From positions 1 through 64,000 of the forward strand of contig JABDIN010000067.1 of assembly GCA_013003715.1 (NCBI GenBank): a DNA stretch of 64,000 nt, written 5' to 3'. Below, in pieces: positions 59,163 through 64,000 of this stretch (position 1 is the first letter of the stretch; the number at the start of each line of letters is the position of its first letter). The notes below the pieces were generated by a model. That model searched no databases. It saw only the letters and a list, made by a program, of their open reading frames with translations, and was not told where the DNA came from. A program made the translations under genes and the position numbers. Source of the stretch: Desulfobacteraceae bacterium. Its GTDB lineage: Bacteria; Desulfobacterota; Desulfobacteria; Desulfobacterales; Desulfosarcinaceae.

Positions 59163-61799
59163 ATGATCCTGCGATTCTGCCTGTCAACCATTTTAATTGT
59201 GGCGTTGCTGATAACGCCTTGCCATTCCGATGAAATGATCAATGTGGCGGTGTTTCCCTTTGACATTTATGCGGATGAGGGGCTGGAGTATCTTCGCTCT
59301 GAGATTCAAAGGGCCCTGGGGGATTACCTTAAACAAGAAGGGGCGACCCTTGTTGAGTTGGACAAAACCGCCCTGGAAGCGCTCCAGCCGGGGGACCTGT
59401 CCCCGTCGGCAGTGAAAAAACTTGGTGTTGCCGCCAACGCCGATTTCGTGATCCTGGGTAGTTTAACCCGGATACAGGAAAAATACAGCCTGGATGCCAG
59501 TGTGATCGATGTGTTTGACACTGCGGCCGGCCCCGTGGACTTTTATACGGAAGGTGAGGGGATTGAGACGCTTCTGGCCTCGGTAAAGAGACTGTCGCAG
59601 CTGTTGGGTAATAAATTGTTCAAGCATCAGCTCATTTCCGATATTGCCATCACCGGAAATGTCAGAATTGAAACGGACGCCATATTACGGGTGGTCAAAT
59701 CAAAACCCGGGCAAAAATATTCTCCCAAAGGCATGGCCGATGATCTAAAGGCCATATTTGCGCTGGGATATTTCGAGGATATTCGGATTTTGTCCGAGGA
59801 AGGGGCGAATGGTAAAGCCATTACGTTCCAGGTTACAGAAAAACCGACCATTAAACGTATCAATTTTTCCGGAAATCATATCCTTGATGATGATGACCTC
59901 AGGGAAGTGCTGACGCTGAATACCGGCGCAATTCTCAATCTTTTTAAAATAAACAATAATATCAGTATGATAGAGTTGTTGTACAAGGAAAAAAACTATC
60001 ACAACGTCAAGGTCGAATATAAGGTCCATGAACTCAAGAAGTCCCAGGCAGACTTAGAATTCATCATTTCGGAAGGAAAAAAGGTACGCATTAAAACCAT
60101 CAGTTTCGAGGGTAACCATGCTTACGATGATAAGAAATTAAAAAAGCTGATGAAAACTTCCGAGAAAGGATTTTTTTCCTTTTTTACCTCTTCGGGTGAC
60201 CTGAAAAACGAGGATCTTGATCAGGATATCGCAACACTCACCGCATTTTATCATAACAATGGATATATTTATGCAAAGGTCGGGGAACCGCTGGTGGAGT
60301 ACACCGATGAGTGGATATTCGTAGATATTAAAATTGAGGAAAACGACCGTTTTAAGGTTGGCCGGATTGACCTTGAAGGTGATCTTGTCGCCGAGAAAGA
60401 ACAACTCCTGGCGTCACTTCTGATTAACGAGGAAGAGTTTTACAACCGTGAAGTGGTGCGGAACGATGTTACCACCCTAAGTGACCTTTACTCTGATGAA
60501 GGATACGCATACGCTGAGATAATTCCCCGCATTGATGAGGATCCTGAAAATCTTGTGGCCAATATCACGTTTTCCATTAAAAAAGGGGAACACGTATATT
60601 TTGAAAAAATCATTATCAACGGCAATACCATCACCCGCGATAAAGTGATCCGGCGCGAACTGGCGGTATATGAGCAATCCCTGTTCAGCGGCAAACAACT
60701 GAAGCGCGGCGTACGCAATCTGTATCGCTTGGATTTTTTCGATGACATCAGGATTGATACGGTCAAAGGATCGGCAGACGATCTCATGGTACTGAAAATT
60801 GACGTCACTGAAAAACCAACGGGATTGTTTACCTTCGGTGGTGGATGGAGTTCCGTTGAAAACTTTTTTGTTACCGCATCCGTCGCACAGAGAAATCTAT
60901 TTGGGCGGGGTCAGACCTTGCAGTTTAAAGCTGACTTTGGGGCGGTCACCAACAGGTATACCTTGAGTTTTACAGAACCATATCTTTTTGATATGCCTTT
61001 ATCCGCAAAAATAAGCGCATATAACCAGTATAAAGATCAACTGACATACAAAACCGAAAGCATCGGCGGCAGCGTCGGCTTTGGATATCCGGTATTTGAT
61101 TTTACGCGGGCATATTTAACCTATGCTTACGATGTTACGGATATTAAGGATATTGAAGATGATGCTTCCAAGAATGTAAAAGAATTGTCCGGGCAGAATG
61201 TGTCCAGCGGTGTAACCGGTGCCCTCAGATATGATTCCCGGGACCGGTTGTTCAACCCGACCGAGGGGGCGAATCATCGTATTTCCGCGGAGTATACCGG
61301 GCTTGGCGGCGACATTGCCTTTACGAAGTATCTGGCCGAAACCGGTTGGTATGTACCCATCTATAAAGGTCTGGTTGGCTTTGTTCATGGCGAAGGCGGG
61401 TATGTGTATAAGAACCCCACGGGAAAGCTGCCGGATTATGAAAAATTTTATCTCGGTGGACCCAACTCGCTGCGCGGGTTCGGTTACAAAGATATTCATG
61501 TGGAAGATAGCGATGGAGATAAAATCGGCGGTAATACCTATGTTCAGGGAAACCTTGAACTCATTTTCCCGATTTTTGAAAAAGCCGGCGTAATGGGGGT
61601 CGTTTTTTACGATACGGGCAATGTCTTCGGCCGCGAGGAGGCGATCGATGTTGAGAACCTCAGGCAAAGCGCCGGTTATGGATTTCGGTGGTATTCACCC
61701 CTTGGCCCCATGCGCATCGAGAATGGATATATTCTTGACCCGCGGGACGGGGAAGAAACAGGTGGCCGTTGGGAATTCACCATGGGACAGGCTTTCTAG
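59163..61799 (+). CDS. bamA: Outer-membrane assembly factor BamA with extra N-terminal domain
   Basis: An 878-residue BamA/Omp85. After a signal peptide (to about residue 22), residues 24-155 form an additional periplasmic domain (INVAVFPFDIYADEGLEYLR, DFVILGSLTRIQEKYSLDAS) resembling TolB-N/CsgG-like nucleotide-free folds. Five POTRA domains run from about 157 (ISDIAITGNVRIETDAILRV) to about 540, then a 16-strand barrel with the lid motif GPNSLRGFGYKD near residue 770 and a terminal Phe. It inserts beta-barrel proteins into the outer membrane. The added domain is not in E. coli BamA (about 810 residues). Confidence 0.93.
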   Translation: MILRFCLSTILIVALLITPCHSDEMINVAVFPFDIYADEGLEYLRSEIQRALGDYLKQEGATLVELDKTALEALQPGDLSPSAVKKLGVAANADFVILGSLTRIQEKYSLDASVIDVFDTAAGPVDFYTEGEGIETLLASVKRLSQLLGNKLFKHQLISDIAITGNVRIETDAILRVVKSKPGQKYSPKGMADDLKAIFALGYFEDIRILSEEGANGKAITFQVTEKPTIKRINFSGNHILDDDDLREVLTLNTGAILNLFKINNNISMIELLYKEKNYHNVKVEYKVHELKKSQADLEFIISEGKKVRIKTISFEGNHAYDDKKLKKLMKTSEKGFFSFFTSSGDLKNEDLDQDIATLTAFYHNNGYIYAKVGEPLVEYTDEWIFVDIKIEENDRFKVGRIDLEGDLVAEKEQLLASLLINEEEFYNREVVRNDVTTLSDLYSDEGYAYAEIIPRIDEDPENLVANITFSIKKGEHVYFEKIIINGNTITRDKVIRRELAVYEQSLFSGKQLKRGVRNLYRLDFFDDIRIDTVKGSADDLMVLKIDVTEKPTGLFTFGGGWSSVENFFVTASVAQRNLFGRGQTLQFKADFGAVTNRYTLSFTEPYLFDMPLSAKISAYNQYKDQLTYKTESIGGSVGFGYPVFDFTRAYLTYAYDVTDIKDIEDDASKNVKELSGQNVSSGVTGALRYDSRDRLFNPTEGANHRISAEYTGLGGDIAFTKYLAETGWYVPIYKGLVGFVHGEGGYVYKNPTGKLPDYEKFYLGGPNSLRGFGYKDIHVEDSDGDKIGGNTYVQGNLELIFPIFEKAGVMGVVFYDTGNVFGREEAIDVENLRQSAGYGFRWYSPLGPMRIENGYILDPRDGEETGGRWEFTMGQAF

Positions 61800-61899
61800 C
61801 GTCGTTTTCGGGACATTGGATGGCATCGATAAAATCGAATATTAAAAAATATACGGACTCCAGTAGCTTCAAATCTAAACATACAAAGGGGGCATAAGC

Positions 61900-62433
61900 A
61901 TGCAAACCGCCAAAACTATTTTAATTTCTATAGTGCTGACACTATTCATCGGCTCGTCAATTTATGGAGCGGATGTTGCAAAGATAGGCCTTGTAAACTT
62001 TCAGAGAATTTTTGAAAACTCGGCTGCTGGAAAAGCAGCAAAAGTTGAAATTAATCAGCAGGGCAAAAAGATGGAAGAAGATTTGAAAACCAAGGGCGGT
62101 GAGTTGGATCAACTCAAGAAGAAGTTCGAACAGGAAGCGGTTCTGATGGACAAGGCCATGAGAGAGACGAAAGAGCGTGAATTCCGGATTAAAGTGAATG
62201 ATTTTAAAACCCTTCAAAAAAAATACGAGTTGGAAATGCAACGGATTCAGAAACAGATCGTGGACCGGTTGCGTAAAGAAGTGCTCAAAATCGTGGAAGC
62301 TATCGGTAAAAAAGAGGGATATCTGATGATCATGGAACAACGCGGCGTCCTTTATGCCCCCACGTCTTTGGATATCACCGATCAGGTGATCCAGGGTTAC
62401 AACGAGTTTTTCGCGAACAACCCAAAATCGTGA
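61900..62433 (+). CDS. skp: Periplasmic chaperone Skp/OmpH
   Basis: A 177-residue OmpH-family chaperone. It has a signal peptide (TILISIVLTLFIGSSIYGA), body-domain strand VAKIGLVNFQRIFENSAAGK, then long charged helical arms of about 90 residues and the closing segment LMIMEQRGVLYAPTSLDITD. It keeps outer-membrane proteins soluble on their way to BamA, encoded immediately upstream. AAAGGGGG precedes the ATG. Confidence 0.92.
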   Translation: MQTAKTILISIVLTLFIGSSIYGADVAKIGLVNFQRIFENSAAGKAAKVEINQQGKKMEEDLKTKGGELDQLKKKFEQEAVLMDKAMRETKEREFRIKVNDFKTLQKKYELEMQRIQKQIVDRLRKEVLKIVEAIGKKEGYLMIMEQRGVLYAPTSLDITDQVIQGYNEFFANNPKS

Positions 62434-62467
62434 AGCTCAATTTATCCCGGAAAAAACGGCATTGCAA

Positions 62468-63496
62468 ATGACGATTACGATTCAAGAGATCACCGAATTG
62501 GTAGACGGAAGATTCACCGGTCCGGAAAACCTTCCTATCACCGGTGCGGCGCCCTTTGCCCAGGCTGCCGCAGGGGAGATTACCTATGCGGTTAAACCCG
62601 AATTGCTACGGAATTTGGAATCGACCCATGCATCCGCGGTATTTGTGCCGAGCCATTACCAGGATAATTCCGAAAGGCTTGTTTTCGTAGACAATCCCGA
62701 GCTTGCCTTCGCACGGACCCTATCACTTTTTTCCCCCCGGCATCGTCCCGACCCGGGCATTCATCCACAGGCAACGGTGAGCCGGAGTGCGGATATTGCC
62801 GGGGATGTGTTCATCGGCCCAGCGGTAACCATCGGCGATCACGTCATCATTGGGCGCGGATCGGTCTTGATGGGGAATTCCTATCTCGGTGATCGTGTCA
62901 GCATCGGTGAAGACGCACTCGTGTACCCCAATACTACCATCCTGGCAGGTTGCCGGATCGGCAATCGTGTTATCATCCATGCCGGCACTGTTATCGGTAG
63001 CGATGGTTTCGGATATGCCAAAGATAATGATTCTTATGTAAAAATACCCCATACCGGAATTGTACAGGTTGGTGACGATGTGGAGATCGGTGCCGGCAAC
63101 ACCATCGACAGGGCGACATTTGGTAAGACCTGGATAAAGAATGGCGTTAAAACAGACAACCTGGTCCATATCGCCCACAATGTCGTGGTCGGTGAGAATA
63201 CAATCATTATTGCCCAGGCCGGCATAGCCGGAAGTGTCCGGGTCGGTAAAAATGTCATCATCGCCGGTCAGTCGGGAATATCCGATCATACGTCCATTGG
63301 AGACAATGCCGTGGTCGGCCCGCAATCCGGCGTGGCCAAATCAGTACCCGGCGGGGAGGTCGTATTCGGGTCGGAGGCCATGCCCCACAAAATATGGCTC
63401 CGGGTTCAGCGCATCATGCCGCGTCTGCCTGAATTAAAGAAGAAGATTGCCCAGCTTGAAAAACAGTTGCTTCGCATCGAAGACGAAAAACGATGA
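62468..63496 (+). CDS. lpxD: UDP-3-O-acylglucosamine N-acyltransferase LpxD
   Basis: A 342-residue left-handed beta-helix acyltransferase, third step of lipid A synthesis. The uridine-binding N-terminal domain has GAAPFAQAAAGEITYAV. The hexapeptide repeats run from IHPQATVSRSADIAGDVFIG through VVVGENTIIIAQAGIAGSVR. The catalytic His lies in LVHIAHNVVVGEN (about residue 238). The C-terminal helix is RLPELKKKIAQLEKQLLRI. ATG at 62468 is used rather than an upstream TTG. Confidence 0.94.
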   Translation: MTITIQEITELVDGRFTGPENLPITGAAPFAQAAAGEITYAVKPELLRNLESTHASAVFVPSHYQDNSERLVFVDNPELAFARTLSLFSPRHRPDPGIHPQATVSRSADIAGDVFIGPAVTIGDHVIIGRGSVLMGNSYLGDRVSIGEDALVYPNTTILAGCRIGNRVIIHAGTVIGSDGFGYAKDNDSYVKIPHTGIVQVGDDVEIGAGNTIDRATFGKTWIKNGVKTDNLVHIAHNVVVGENTIIIAQAGIAGSVRVGKNVIIAGQSGISDHTSIGDNAVVGPQSGVAKSVPGGEVVFGSEAMPHKIWLRVQRIMPRLPELKKKIAQLEKQLLRIEDEKR

Positions 63497-63520
63497 TGAT
63501 CAGGTCAACGGAGGTGTTCC

Positions 63521-63967
63521 ATGAAAGCGGAATTTGACATCGGATATGTATTAAATTGCCTGCCGCATCGCTATCCTTTTCTTTTGGTGGATAGAATTTT
63601 GGAGATCATTCCAAATGAAAAAGCGGTGGCACTCAAGAATGTAACGATGAATGAACCTTTTTTCACCGGGCACTTTCCGGAGTTGCCGGTGATGCCGGGG
63701 GTCCTGATTATCGAAGCCCTGGCGCAAGTCGGCGGCGTTCTGGTGGTTTCCGGACTACCGGCGGAAAATAGAGGCGCCCCCATGTATTTCATGGGAATCG
63801 ATAAAGCCAAGTTTCGTAAACCCGTAATTCCCGGCGATCAACTTGTCATGGAAGTGTCCATCCTCAAGCACCGCCGGAAGATTGTCAAATTGGCCGGATT
63901 TGCCAAGGTAGACGGAGAGGTCGTTGCCGAAGCTGAACTGATGGCCACCATCGGAGAAAAAAAATGA
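63521..63967 (+). CDS. fabZ: 3-hydroxyacyl-ACP dehydratase FabZ
   Basis: A 148-residue hot-dog-fold dehydratase. Conserved CLPHRYPFLLVDRILEI, catalytic His in FFTGHFPELPVMPGVLIIEA, and MYFMGIDKAKFRKPVIPGDQ. It dehydrates 3-hydroxyacyl-ACP in fatty acid synthesis, competing with LpxA for the same substrate pool. GGAGG precedes the ATG. Its stop overlaps the lpxA start (ATGA). Confidence 0.95.
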   Translation: MKAEFDIGYVLNCLPHRYPFLLVDRILEIIPNEKAVALKNVTMNEPFFTGHFPELPVMPGVLIIEALAQVGGVLVVSGLPAENRGAPMYFMGIDKAKFRKPVIPGDQLVMEVSILKHRRKIVKLAGFAKVDGEVVAEAELMATIGEKK

Positions 63968-64000
63968 TACATCCCACAGCAATTGTCAGCCCTAAAGCGG
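63964..64000 (+). CDS. lpxA: Start of UDP-N-acetylglucosamine acyltransferase LpxA (cut by window end)
   Basis: The ATG at 63964 overlaps the fabZ stop by four bases, and the 12 visible codons read MIHPTAIVSPKA. This is the hallmark LpxA N-terminus and the expected neighbour after lpxD-fabZ. The rest lies beyond the window. Confidence 0.85.
   Translation, partial: MIHPTAIVSPKA

Noticed and set aside
1-64000. CRISPR arrays, complete insertion sequences, prophage or integron
   Set aside because: No regularly spaced repeats, cas genes, intact transposase, integrase or phage structural genes were seen.

Overview
The window looks like chromosome of a strictly anaerobic Gram-negative bacterium of the Desulfobacterota, most likely the Desulfobacterales. 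This is inferred from gene content and order, not from a marker tree. The pointers are an lpxD-fabZ-lpxA / bamA / skp / lolCD / lysS outer-membrane cluster, a split F0 locus (atpZ-atpI-atpB-atpE without F1), CoA-activase ATPases of the benzoyl-CoA reductase / 2-hydroxyacyl-CoA dehydratase type, FmdE and ModE-like proteins, an A-adding tRNA nucleotidyltransferase fused to DHH and CBS domains, and DUF4416/DUF2232/RemA neighbours. Most of the window is housekeeping. Accessory interest is concentrated at 3-6.5 kb, 6.8-14.6 kb, 18.9-25.8 kb, 43.8-45.6 kb and 50.2-55.2 kb.

Layout. 0-6.5 kb: a YaiI-like protein, a YprB-like exonuclease, an Old Yellow Enzyme, a cysteine-desulfurase-like PLP enzyme, and FmdE facing a ModE-type regulator across a near-perfect palindrome. 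Two decayed genes lie here: an alpha/beta-hydrolase tail and a molybdopterin-binding-protein tail with an in-frame TGA. 6.8-14.6 kb: a membrane-anchored phospholipase-D-like protein, a thioester alpha-2-macroglobulin (minus strand), and two divergently transcribed unusual genes. 14.6-18.5 kb: a complete polyamine-type ABC importer, potD-A-B-C. 18.9-25.5 kb: two BcrA/D-type ATPases, a ferredoxin and a large Fe-S/FAD oxidoreductase, flanked by two GNAT proteins and a second ModE-like regulator. The catalytic reductase/dehydratase subunits are absent. 25.9-33.3 kb: Trm112-like, DUF4416, YicC, RemA, Gmk, RlmB, Icd, ComF, PgeF and PyrK.

33.4-35.3 kb: F0 genes whose c subunit carries a sodium-type binding signature, closed by a strong terminator, followed by a divergent DnaA. 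37.3-43.8 kb (minus): a small Cys protein coupled to an inositol-monophosphatase-like gene, hflX, dnaB, rplI, DUF2232, rpsR and rpsF. 43.8-45.0 kb is gene-poor with insertion-sequence-like repeats. Then come a PilZ-like protein, tRNA-Val(CAC), scpB, scpA and the large tRNA nucleotidyltransferase fusion. 50.2-55.1 kb: a sigma-54-type promoter ahead of pilC, a PilS-like kinase, and a class I cyclic-di-GMP riboswitch that appears to control, by ribosome-site masking, an exported fibronectin-type protein with a C-terminal anchor. 55.3 kb to the end: lysS-lolC-lolD-bamA-skp-lpxD-fabZ-lpxA(partial), an envelope-biogenesis operon.

The strongest leads are the c-di-GMP riboswitch and its target, the orphan activase/electron-transfer module, the palindrome between fmdE and the ModE-like gene, the divergent DnaA, and the sodium-type AtpE. 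No CRISPR array, complete insertion sequence or prophage was seen.
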